From assembly GCF_000248055.1 (NCBI RefSeq), contig NZ_BAFC01000022.1:62001-126000 (forward strand): 64,000 nt of DNA, written 5' to 3'. The number at the start of each line of letters is the position of its first letter. Within the stretch, counting starts at the first letter, position 1. The translations under genes and the position numbers were made by a program. Source of the stretch: Gordonia sputi NBRC 100414. Its GTDB lineage: Bacteria > Actinomycetota > Actinomycetes > Mycobacteriales > Mycobacteriaceae. Of the stretch, positions 53,456 through 63,801 are shown one piece after another. The notes below the pieces were generated by a model, which saw nothing but the letters and a program-made list of their open reading frames with translations, did not search any database and was not told where the DNA came from.

Positions 53456-55216
53456 GTGACGGCGGCGCATCGTCGCCGTTCGTGGCTCGTCGCGGCGATC
53501 GCCGCGCTGACTGTGTCCGCAGGGTTCGTGGTGCCGACCGGAGCCGCCCAGGCGGCCCCAATGCAGTCCGAGAATGTCGCCTGGGCGCCGGGGGCGCATT
53601 GGTCGCAGGCCTACATCCCCGAGAAGGACGGCACCGTCCTTCACGCCGACATCTTGCGGCCCGCGCACCTGTCCGCAAGCGCGAAGACGCCCGTAATCCT
53701 CAGTGTCAGTCCGTATTTCAATCATTCGGGCTCCGGTGGCGTCGCCGGTGCGCTTGACGGATTCACCTATAAGCCCCTTCCGCCCGCACAGCCGAACGAC
53801 AGATTCTCCGATCTGGTCACCCAGGGTGACCTCATGCGCAAGGGGTATACCTACGTGATGGTCGACCTCCGAGGATTCGGAGGGAGTACGGGATGCCTGG
53901 ATTATGACGGGCCGGGTGAGCAGGCCGACGTGCGCGCAGCGGTGGAGTGGGCAGCGAGTCAGCCGTGGTCGACCGGCGCTGTGGGCATGTACGGCAAGTC
54001 CTACGATGGCAACACCGGGATTATGGGAACGGCACTGGCCCCGAAGGGGCTGCGTGCGGTGGTCGCGCAAGAGCCGATGTACGACGGCTATCGCTACCTG
54101 TATCAAAACGGTGTGCGCTACCTGAACTCGCTCTACATGGGGATCTGGTACGACCAGATTGCCTCGGCGTCGGGGGTGCCGTTCGGCGACGACGCGCGCT
54201 ACATGAAGTCCTCGCTGTATGAGCTCCAGCATCCGGAGTGCTTGTCGCGCAACGCATCAGCGCAGATGGCCGATTCGGATCACAACTCGTCGTACTGGCG
54301 GGAGCGGGGCTTCGCCGAGGCCGCCCACGACTCGCCGGTGCCGCTGTTTCTCACCCAGGGCCTGATCGAGAACAACACGTGGCCCGACGGGTTGTACGAG
54401 ACGATCGCCGGGCGCAAGGCTCCGACGAGGGCGTGGCTGGGCATGTGGGACCACGTGCGCGGCAACGAGACCGCCGCCGACGGGCGACTGGCGATGGGGC
54501 GACCCGGATGGTTCGCCGAGGTGATGCGCTGGTACGACAGGTATCTCAAGGGCACTGACGTCGCAAGCGATCCGTCCATCGTCGTGGAGGACAACACCGG
54601 GTCGTGGCGTGCGCAGCCGTCGTGGCCGATGCAGACGTCCACGCAGACGGTCGCACTTCCGACCGGAAGCTATCGTGACGGCGTCACAGCAGTCGGCTCA
54701 TACGGAACCCAGGCTTCAGCGATCTCGGCGCCGTCGGGACTCGATCGCAACCGGGGACTGTGGCGGGTCAGCGCGCCGGTCAGCAGGGCCGTCCGCATCT
54801 CGGGTGCGCCGCAGGTGTCGGTGCGCACAACGACTGCTCAGGCGGGCGCGCATCTGGTTGTCGACCTCTACGATCTCCCCCCATCCGGGCAGGCAACTCG
54901 GATCACCCGTGCCGCATCGGTTCTCGAACGCGGCGCCGCGACGACGACATTCCGGTTGCTCCCCAACGACTGGGTGTTGGCGCCCGGGCACCGACTCGGC
55001 ATCCGCATCGTGAACACCAACTCCGAGCTCTATCTGCCGTCGGGCAGCAGTGCGACGGTCACGGTGACCGGTGGAACGTTGTCTCTGCCCATCGATGCCC
55101 ACAGGTGGCCACCAACCGCGGGTGGCCGATCGGTGTTCCTCGACGACTACCTGGCCGGGGCGGGCCGCTACACGCTGCCCGCTGGCACACCGACGGATCA
55201 GTGGGTGATCAAGTAG
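53456..55216 (+). CDS. Secreted CocE/NonD-family hydrolase (X-Pro dipeptidyl peptidase-like)
   Basis: 586 residues with an N-terminal signal peptide (RRRSWLVAAIAALTVSAGFVV, cleavage likely at AQA-AP near residue 35). The alpha/beta-hydrolase domain has the nucleophile in GMYGKSYDGNTG at Ser182, the acidic residue in the LFLTQGLIENNTWPDG region and the catalytic His in MWDHVRGNE. A C-terminal beta-sandwich XPP domain follows (about residues 420-580), with VSVRTTTAQAGAHLVVDLYDL. GTG 53456 has GGGGAGG 4-5 nt upstream. The 239 nt upstream hold the promoter but no recognisable motif. It converges on the sortase-locus gene at 55234. Ester or peptide substrate is unknown. Confidence 0.88.
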   Translation: MTAAHRRRSWLVAAIAALTVSAGFVVPTGAAQAAPMQSENVAWAPGAHWSQAYIPEKDGTVLHADILRPAHLSASAKTPVILSVSPYFNHSGSGGVAGALDGFTYKPLPPAQPNDRFSDLVTQGDLMRKGYTYVMVDLRGFGGSTGCLDYDGPGEQADVRAAVEWAASQPWSTGAVGMYGKSYDGNTGIMGTALAPKGLRAVVAQEPMYDGYRYLYQNGVRYLNSLYMGIWYDQIASASGVPFGDDARYMKSSLYELQHPECLSRNASAQMADSDHNSSYWRERGFAEAAHDSPVPLFLTQGLIENNTWPDGLYETIAGRKAPTRAWLGMWDHVRGNETAADGRLAMGRPGWFAEVMRWYDRYLKGTDVASDPSIVVEDNTGSWRAQPSWPMQTSTQTVALPTGSYRDGVTAVGSYGTQASAISAPSGLDRNRGLWRVSAPVSRAVRISGAPQVSVRTTTAQAGAHLVVDLYDLPPSGQATRITRAASVLERGAATTTFRLLPNDWVLAPGHRLGIRIVNTNSELYLPSGSSATVTVTGGTLSLPIDAHRWPPTAGGRSVFLDDYLAGAGRYTLPAGTPTDQWVIK

Positions 55217-55233
55217 GCGAGGCCTCGGCAGCA

Positions 55234-55773
55234 TCAGGGCCGCTCCGTCGGTCCAGCCACGATGCCCGACAACTGCACGCGCTTGCCGACGTCCCGCGTG
55301 CTGACGTGACCGACGGGAGTGGCCAGGATCTCGTGGTGATCGGTGGCGTCGGACTCGACGTGAATCGTCCCCGCCGCTCCGTTCTCAACGTATCCGCTCG
55401 GGGCCGCCACCTCACGGGCGCGGTAGCAGCCTGTCGGGAGGGTACGAATCAGCAGGCCCCGTGCATCGGTCGCTCCCGACCCGCGTGGGTGCCCGGCACA
55501 CGTCGTGATCGCGAATCGCGCGCCCGGCAGCGGGTGGCCGTCGATGCGGTCGCGAACAGCGATTCGCAGTTGGCCTGAGCCGTCGTCGAATCCGCCGTTG
55601 CGTTCGACCCCGGTTCCGATGGACCGACTCGGTTCCTGGTCTCGCGTCGTCACGGTGAACGTTCCCGAACCGGGTGCGGCCGAGGCGGCCGCCGACGCTC
55701 CGACGATTCCGGCGAGCGCCATTGCGCCGACAACCGTGAGAGTCGTTGTCACACGGACGAATCGGCCGTTCAT
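55234..55773 (-). CDS. Secreted SpaA/Cna-B-like protein with RxxLSxIxxGPxERP tail
   Basis: 179 residues: signal peptide (VTTTLTVVGAMALAGIVGASAAASA), then one SpaA/Cna-B-like beta-domain (LRIAVRDRIDGHPLPGARFAI to TPVGH). A cysteine pair, ITTCAGH and PTGCYRAREVAAPSGY, matches that in the protein at 56363. The Lys expected for an isopeptide bond is Val here. The extreme C-terminus is KRVQLSGIVAGPTERP, close to that of the two other secreted proteins. There is no LPXTG signal and no hydrophobic tail. ATG 55773 overlaps the sortase stop by ATGA. Probably a sortase substrate or partner, by inference. Confidence 0.8.
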   Translation of the reverse strand: MNGRFVRVTTTLTVVGAMALAGIVGASAAASAAPGSGTFTVTTRDQEPSRSIGTGVERNGGFDDGSGQLRIAVRDRIDGHPLPGARFAITTCAGHPRGSGATDARGLLIRTLPTGCYRAREVAAPSGYVENGAAGTIHVESDATDHHEILATPVGHVSTRDVGKRVQLSGIVAGPTERP

Positions 55774-56366
55774 GCTCGCGTCGCCCACGCGATGATGTTG
55801 TCGGCGTAACCGAGCGGGGGACCGACGAACGCCCCGCCACACGTGACGAGGGCGAGGGTTTCCGGACCGTCGAGGCGGTTGAGTTCCTCTGCGGGAAAGC
55901 CCTTCTCCTTATCGGCCTTCTGGACGTTACGCACCCGGTAGTGGACGGTCTCACCCTTCGCTGTGGTGACCGCGACATCGGTTCCCGGTGCGAGAGAACT
56001 GAACCGGGCGGCGAAGCCACGCCCCTGCGAGGCCTCGTCGACGTGCCCGGTCACGACGATTGTGCCCTTGCCCGATCCGGGTAACGCCGAATCGACCCAC
56101 CAGCCGAGACGATGGACGTCCTGTGGCGGCAGGAGCGCACCGGTCGTATCCGTCGCAACCGCATCGGTGACAGCGGAATCACCGCCGACCTCAATACTTT
56201 TCGGTGCGGCCGGCTCGTCGGTGCGTGCGGCAACGGGTGCGGGTAGCTGGGTCTGCGCAGACGGTGTTGCCACGGACGATTCGCTCGTGCGTGTCGAGCA
56301 GCCGACGAGAAGCGTCAGACTCAGAGCCAGCAGGCAGAACAGTGTGCGTATCGGCGTGGTCTTCAT
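55770..56366 (-). CDS. Class F sortase, lipoprotein type
   Basis: 198 residues. The N-terminus has a lipobox, LTLLVGC with Cys23, so the enzyme is probably membrane-anchored through a lipid. The sortase domain has the catalytic His in IVVTGHVDEA at His108 and the catalytic Cys in LALVTCGGAF at Cys176. The arginine expected 12 residues after the Cys (family YRDN) is Ala188 (GYADN). ATGA overlaps link it to the SpaA-like genes on both sides. Actinobacterial class F sortases mostly lack known substrates; the flanking proteins are candidates. Confidence 0.85.
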   Translation of the reverse strand: MKTTPIRTLFCLLALSLTLLVGCSTRTSESSVATPSAQTQLPAPVAARTDEPAAPKSIEVGGDSAVTDAVATDTTGALLPPQDVHRLGWWVDSALPGSGKGTIVVTGHVDEASQGRGFAARFSSLAPGTDVAVTTAKGETVHYRVRNVQKADKEKGFPAEELNRLDGPETLALVTCGGAFVGPPLGYADNIIAWATRA

Positions 56367-57313
56367 GGTCGATCCACCGGTCCCGACGGAATCGACGACA
56401 GCGATGTCCTGCCCGACGGATTGCGGTCGGTCACGTGGTCGACGGGGGTGTTGTAGACCGTCACCGTCGACACCTTGTCGGTGGACACGTCGACGGTGTA
56501 CGAGCGACCCTCGGGCACATAGCCTTTCGGTGCCGCCGTCTCCTTGACGCGGTAGCAGCCCGGTGCCACCTCACGGTTGACCACGCCGCCTTCGCCGGTG
56601 GTTTCCCACCCCAGCACGTCTCCGGAGCATGTGGACACGATGAAGCTCGCCCCCGGCAGCTTGGCGCCGGTGACTCTGTCGGCCTTGACCACCTGCAGGG
56701 TTCCGGTGCGATCTCCGCCGTCGTCGATGCGTGCGAAGGAAATCTGGATGTGGTTGCCGAGCAGTCCGAGTTCGACTGTGCCGCTTCCCGAAATCAGCCT
56801 CAACCCGTCGGGCCAGCTGATCGTCTCGTAGCTGTAGGTTCCCACGTTCAGGGTCAGATCGGCGGGGGCGGTCACCATCGTCACCGCGCCGGTTTCGTTG
56901 TTGGTGAGACGTACCCGAGCGCCCTGCACCGGCGTGATCCCGCCGGGATATGGGATGAACGATGTGACATAGAGATGTGCGGTCCCGGACTCCGGAGGAG
57001 TGGTCGGAGAACTCGGGGTTGTCGATGTCGGCGCTTCGACGGTCGTCGACGGCCCGGGCGCGGAGGTGCTCGGTGCCGACGAACTCGGGAGTGACGGATC
57101 GGTGGTGGCGGGTGTCGTGGTTGGGGGCGCCTGCGTCGTCGGCTGGTCAGCGGTCGTGGCGGGTGCCACGGTGGTCGACGACGTTGACGGGGTATCCGCC
57201 CAGCCGACCGCGGGAGCCATCGCAAGGCTGAGAAGCATCCCCGTTGCGAGGGCTGCGGTGCGTGTCCGCGGAGTGCGGAACCTGGTGTGGTGCTTGGGTG
57301 ATCGATTCGACAT
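56363..57313 (-). CDS. Secreted two-domain SpaA/Cna-B-like protein with Thr/Pro stalk and conserved C-terminal motif
   Basis: 316 residues: signal peptide ending about ...GWA-DT, a Thr/Pro/Ser-rich stalk (about residues 40-110), a first beta-domain (AHLYVTSFIPYPGGITPVQG to HIQISFARI) and a SpaA-like domain starting near TGTLQVVKADRVTGAKLPG. Its Lys (VVKAD) and Glu (RVKETAAPKGY) fit an isopeptide bond. It also has the cysteine pair FIVSTCSGD and APGCYRVKE. The C-terminus is GRTSLSSIPSGPVDRP. ATG 57313 gives the natural signal peptide. The stop overlaps the sortase ATG by ATGA. The 132 nt before it hold a CCCGAC/GTCGGG stem (57344-57364) that could be attenuator-like. Confidence 0.82.
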   Translation of the reverse strand: MSNRSPKHHTRFRTPRTRTAALATGMLLSLAMAPAVGWADTPSTSSTTVAPATTADQPTTQAPPTTTPATTDPSLPSSSAPSTSAPGPSTTVEAPTSTTPSSPTTPPESGTAHLYVTSFIPYPGGITPVQGARVRLTNNETGAVTMVTAPADLTLNVGTYSYETISWPDGLRLISGSGTVELGLLGNHIQISFARIDDGGDRTGTLQVVKADRVTGAKLPGASFIVSTCSGDVLGWETTGEGGVVNREVAPGCYRVKETAAPKGYVPEGRSYTVDVSTDKVSTVTVYNTPVDHVTDRNPSGRTSLSSIPSGPVDRP

Positions 57314-57445
57314 GGGAGTGAGCCTTTCGGTGGGGTGGACGGCCCCGACACCCGTGAAGTCGGGTAGGCCAATCGATTCGTTATCGCGAGGGGCCCGCGG
57401 AGGGCGGAAATCATTCATGTGTCGTACGGCCTGAGAACGTGTGGC

Positions 57446-58057
57446 TCAGGGCCGGTCGACTGGCCCTGAGGGAATCGAGCTCAGCGGAGTGCGTGCGCCC
57501 GGATCACGGCCGGGAGCCACGGTTCCCGGACCCGACGTTCCCGTTGCGGTGAGGTGAATCGTGTAGATCGTGTCCCGACCGCGCTCGAGCGCGATATCGA
57601 ACGACGACGGCCCGACGAGCGTCAGTCCCGCAGGCACCTGCAGCACAAGAACACTCACCGTCCCGGTCGGGGACTGCACGGTCGCGGGCAGGGTCGTGAC
57701 GTACGGATTGACCGCGACCAGACGCACCGACACACCGTTGACCCCGTCGTGGGCGCCGTCGAGCACAGCGTTGATCGTCACGGACCCGTAAGCGACAGGG
57801 CTTGTGGGCGCGGAGGTTTCGGTGCTCGCGGGTGTACTCGGGGGTGTTGAGGACGAAGGTGGGGTGGTCGTCGGCGGTGTTGTTGTTGGCGGTGTCGTCG
57901 GCGGCGTTGTTGTCGTCGGTGCTGTGGTGGATGGGGTGGTTACCGACGGCGCGGACGTGCCGACGTCGGCGTGGGCACCACCCACCCCGAGAGACAGGCA
58001 CGCCGCGACGACGGCGACCGTACTCGAGAATGAACGGAAATACGTGACGGTACGCAT
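57446..58057 (-). CDS. Secreted Thr/Pro-rich protein with conserved C-terminal motif
   Basis: 203 residues. A signal peptide (SSTVAVVAACLSLGVGGAHA) is followed by a long Thr/Pro/Ser stalk (residues about 31-85) and a single beta-domain (SVTINAVLDGAHDGVNGVSV to DTIYTIHLTAT). This domain resembles the first domain of the protein at 56363: both have (A/N)GVSVRL/ARVRL and a GxxL turn. The C-terminus, ARTPLSSIPSGPVDRP, is nearly identical to that protein's end. No sorting-type membrane helix follows. It lies 132 nt upstream of the 56363 gene on the same strand, so the three proteins and the sortase form one locus. Confidence 0.8.
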   Translation of the reverse strand: MRTVTYFRSFSSTVAVVAACLSLGVGGAHADVGTSAPSVTTPSTTAPTTTTPPTTPPTTTPPTTTPPSSSTPPSTPASTETSAPTSPVAYGSVTINAVLDGAHDGVNGVSVRLVAVNPYVTTLPATVQSPTGTVSVLVLQVPAGLTLVGPSSFDIALERGRDTIYTIHLTATGTSGPGTVAPGRDPGARTPLSSIPSGPVDRP

Positions 58058-58211
58058 GAGCGGACTCGTGTTCTCCCCGACCCGGTTCGGATCACTGTGT
58101 GACCCCCGATGTCTGATGAGTCCGAATCGGGAGGGGGATTGTTAGCACACGTGAAGAACCGTTATCGACGCGTTACCCGGTGTCATTCACGTATTCGACG
58201 GTGAGCACTGC

Positions 58212-59756
58212 TCACCTCGACGCCGCATACCGCTTGGTGAGTTCACCCTTCACCAGCTTGCCCGTGGGTGTGCGAGGTAGATCTGCAACGAAATCGACCG
58301 AGCGTGGAACCTTGTACCGTGCAAGCGATTCGCCCGCGAAGTCGAGCAGGTCGTCGGCAAGCGCCTGTGAGGCCTCGTAGGCCGGATCGAGTTGCACGAG
58401 CGCCTTGGCGACCTCGCCGAGATCCTCGTCGGGTACACCGATCACTGCGACGTCGTAGACGGCCGGGTGGTTGATGAGAACGTTCTCCGCCTCTTGCGGA
58501 TAGATGTTGACGCCACCGGAGATGATCATGAACGCCTTGCGGTCGGTGAGATACAGAAATCCCTCGTCGTCGACGTAGCCCATGTCGCCTGTCGTGGCCC
58601 AGGTCGGGTGCTGTGGGTGATAAGCCGACGCTGTCTTTCCCGGGTCGTTGTGATACTCGAACGCAGGCGTCTCGCGCTCGAAGTACACGAGGCCGACATC
58701 GCCGACGGGCACCTCGTCGCCGGCGTCGTCGCAGATTCTGATCACGCCCATACCTGCTCGCCCGACGGAACCGGGATGTGTCAACGCGTCCTCGGGGCCG
58801 ATGAACGTCGCGCCCGCGGCTTCGGTCGATGCGTAGTATTCGTGGATCACCGGACCCCACCATTCGATCATTGCGCGCTTGACCTCGGCGGGGCACGGAG
58901 CTGCGGCGTGGATCGCCACCTTCAGGCTCGACACGTCGTACTTGTCGCGAATATCCGTGGGCAGCTTGAGCATCCGGATGAACATCGTCGGCACCCATTG
59001 GCTGTGCGTCGCGCGATACTCCTCGACGAGTCTCAGCGCTTCCTCCGGCTCGGAGTGGTCCATGAACACCACCGTGCCCCCGACAGAATTGGTGACGCCG
59101 CAAAAGCGCAGTGGCGCAGCGTGATACAGCGGCGCAGGGGATAGGTAGACGCTCTCGGCGTCGAATCCGTACAGCGGGCCGAAGACTGCGGTGTACGCAT
59201 CGGGGATCTCCGCGACCAACCCGTCCGGTAGTGGTGTGCGAATCCCCCTGGGGCGTCCCGTGGTTCCCGACGAATAGAGCATGTCGGTCCCTCGGGGTTC
59301 GTCGGTGCGCGGTGTGTCCGGTGCTGCTGCAAGCACGTCGTCGTAGTCATCGAAGCCGTTGATAACCCCACCCCAGGCGATGCGATGACCTGGCTCGGCA
59401 AGTGCTTCGATGGTGCCGCTCGTCGAGACCGCTTCTGCCACAGCGGCATCGGCGAACAGTACCTTCGCCGCGCTATCGGTGAGGATGTAGCTGGTTTCGT
59501 CAGCGGTCAGGTGGTGATTGATCGCGGTGACGTAGAGCCCACTGCGCAGCGCTGCCCAATACACCTCGAACATGTGAAGGTTGTTGCGCGACACCATCGC
59601 GATGGTGTCGCCCGGGCGTAGGCCGAGTTCGTCGAGATGGTTCGCCAACCGCGCGGAGTTGTCATCGAGTTCGCGGTACGTCAGGGTGGTTCCGGTCGCG
59701 GCGTCGACGACGGCGGCTTTGTCAGGGGTGCTTGCGGCGATGGTTCCTGGGAACAC
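58212..59756 (-). CDS. Acyl-CoA synthetase (AMP-forming, FadD type)
   Basis: 514 residues of the ANL superfamily. The phosphate loop is MLYSSGTTGRPRGIRTP near residue 157, the A5 motif YYASTEAAGATF near 304, A7 TGDMGYVDDEG near 393 and the A8/A10 region DRKAFMIISGGVNIYPQE and PRTPTGKLVKGEL, with the catalytic Lys near the end. The GTG at 59756 has GAGGAG 6 nt upstream; upstream starts lack family support. Activates a fatty or carboxylic acid with CoA; the chain type is unknown. A GGTGAGC/GCTCACC hairpin (58200-58216) overlaps its stop. Confidence 0.92.
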   Translation of the reverse strand: MFPGTIAASTPDKAAVVDAATGTTLTYRELDDNSARLANHLDELGLRPGDTIAMVSRNNLHMFEVYWAALRSGLYVTAINHHLTADETSYILTDSAAKVLFADAAVAEAVSTSGTIEALAEPGHRIAWGGVINGFDDYDDVLAAAPDTPRTDEPRGTDMLYSSGTTGRPRGIRTPLPDGLVAEIPDAYTAVFGPLYGFDAESVYLSPAPLYHAAPLRFCGVTNSVGGTVVFMDHSEPEEALRLVEEYRATHSQWVPTMFIRMLKLPTDIRDKYDVSSLKVAIHAAAPCPAEVKRAMIEWWGPVIHEYYASTEAAGATFIGPEDALTHPGSVGRAGMGVIRICDDAGDEVPVGDVGLVYFERETPAFEYHNDPGKTASAYHPQHPTWATTGDMGYVDDEGFLYLTDRKAFMIISGGVNIYPQEAENVLINHPAVYDVAVIGVPDEDLGEVAKALVQLDPAYEASQALADDLLDFAGESLARYKVPRSVDFVADLPRTPTGKLVKGELTKRYAASR

Positions 59757-59876
59757 GACGATCTCCTCGATGACGCGGGGTGCGAACGATGCCGAGTGTG
59801 ATCGGCATCTCATGCGAGATCGTAGACCGAGCGATAGTTCGGTGGGCCGAGATTGCCACAATGGCAGATGCCTACC

Positions 59877-60455
59877 TCATGACTCCGCCGTGGCGCGCGA
59901 GCGCACCGACGCCTCCACGAGGTCGAGGACGGCCGACAGGTCGTCGGTAGGTCGTCCCGATGCCAATCGCGTGATCAGCCCGTCGAGGACGAGGTCGAGG
60001 TAGTCGAGCAGAACGTCGGTGGGGACGTCGTCTCGCAGTCGGCCGGTCTCACGGCCGCGTTCGAGTCGATCGAGAGTGGCCTTCTCGAGCTCAGCCGAGC
60101 GTTCCAGCCAGGCCGACCGGAACGTCGGATCGGTGCGGAGCTTCCGCGCGATTTCCAGCCGCGTGCCCAACCAATCGAAATCCTGTGGGCGCGCGAGCAT
60201 GTCGCGCATGACCTGAACGAGACCCTGCTCTGCCGCGACGTCGGCCATACGCTCGGCGTCTTCTCGCGCGAGGGCGAGGAAGAGCGCCTCCTTGTCGCGG
60301 AAATGATGAAAGATCGCACCGCGAGAGAGTCCTGTCGACTCCTCGATGCGTTTGACCGTTGCTCCGTCGTAGCCGTACTCGGCGAAGCAATGCCGCGCGC
60401 CGTCGAGAATTTCCCGACGACGCGCGGCAAGGCGGTCATCACTGACCTTGGGCAC
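59877..60455 (-). CDS. acnR: AcnR, TetR-type repressor of aconitase
   Basis: 192-residue TetR regulator. The HTH is visible: RRREILDGARHCFAEYGYDGATVKRIEESTGLSRGAIFHHFRDKEALF (residues 12-59). In Corynebacterium AcnR represses acn by binding CAGNAC-type palindromes. The gene lies 13 nt after acn on the same strand, the same order as in Corynebacterium and M. tuberculosis (Rv1475c-Rv1474c). The start is GTG 60455 (MPKVSDDRLAARR). The operator is seen in the acn promoter at 63541-63556, so an autoregulated acn-acnR operon is likely. Confidence 0.92.
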   Translation of the reverse strand: MPKVSDDRLAARRREILDGARHCFAEYGYDGATVKRIEESTGLSRGAIFHHFRDKEALFLALAREDAERMADVAAEQGLVQVMRDMLARPQDFDWLGTRLEIARKLRTDPTFRSAWLERSAELEKATLDRLERGRETGRLRDDVPTDVLLDYLDLVLDGLITRLASGRPTDDLSAVLDLVEASVRSRATAES

Positions 60456-60468
60456 TGCTATCGCCCTG

Positions 60469-63303
<2,835 letters not shown>

Positions 63304-63533
63304 GACTTAATCCACTCTCCTCGTGCCGACGGGCTGCGTCGGCGTCGTTCGACGTCTCACGTGTGCGCACGTGGACTGCGTGGCCGGCTCGTCGACGAAC
63401 GCCGCTCGTCGACTCCGACCGTGACCCGACGGGCTGCGCCGGGTGTTCGAGTGCTGTCGGTGGCGCCGGTGGGTGGTACCGATGCCTCCCTGCCCTCGCG
63501 GGGCGGCCACGGGGCCGCCGTGGTCACCATGTC
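63304..63533 (-). promoter_or_regulatory. Long structured 5' leader of acn
   Basis: About 225 nt separate the inferred start (near 63527) from the acn GTG. Several perfect stems are visible: GGCGGCC/GGCCGCC (63502-63519), CACGTG/CACGTG around TGCG (63358-63373) and CCGACG/CGTCGG around GGCTG (63326-63342). The last lies directly upstream of the ribosome site (63313-63320). A 15-bp sequence GACGGGCTGCG-CGG recurs at 63328 and 63427. No known riboswitch class is recognised. Confidence 0.5.
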
Positions 63534-63563
63534 ATCTTAACAGTACGGCTGTACTGTTTACAA
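63534..63563 (-). promoter_or_regulatory. acn promoter with AcnR operator in the spacer
   Basis: On the minus strand TTGTAA (63558-63563) and TAAGAT (63534-63539), 18 nt apart, form a good sigma-70-type promoter. The spacer holds CAGTACGGCTGTACTG (63541-63556, plus-strand reading), the core of a perfect 20-bp palindrome (AACAGTAC/GTACTGTT). It fits the Corynebacterium AcnR consensus CAGNACnnncGTACTG at all but one fixed base. AcnR bound here would block RNA polymerase. Confidence 0.8.
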
Positions 63564-63801
63564 CACGCGACACGCCCGCTTACCGCCTACCTCCAGCATC
63601 CTCCATTCTGGCGCATGCCACGAGGCGAGGGTCACGCGGTCGTGTGCGCGTCGGCGACATTTAATGGCTGCGAAACCTTCTTAGGTGACACGCGGGGGTG
63701 GGTCCCCGACCGCGATCGGCCATTGGGCAGGATTGGCGTGGCAGCGCGCATGCCTTCCGGGTATGGGGTTCTACTGCAGAGCAGAAAGTTGGGTACAGCT
63801 G

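Noticed and set aside
58200-58216. GGTGAGC/GCTCACC hairpin as a terminator for the acyl-CoA synthetase
   Set aside because: It overlaps the stop codon and has no T-run; kept only as a remark in that gene's entry.
63564-63801. ydaO-type c-di-AMP riboswitch upstream of the Rv1476-like/ripA region
   Set aside because: Conserved ydaO blocks could not be found in the sequence.
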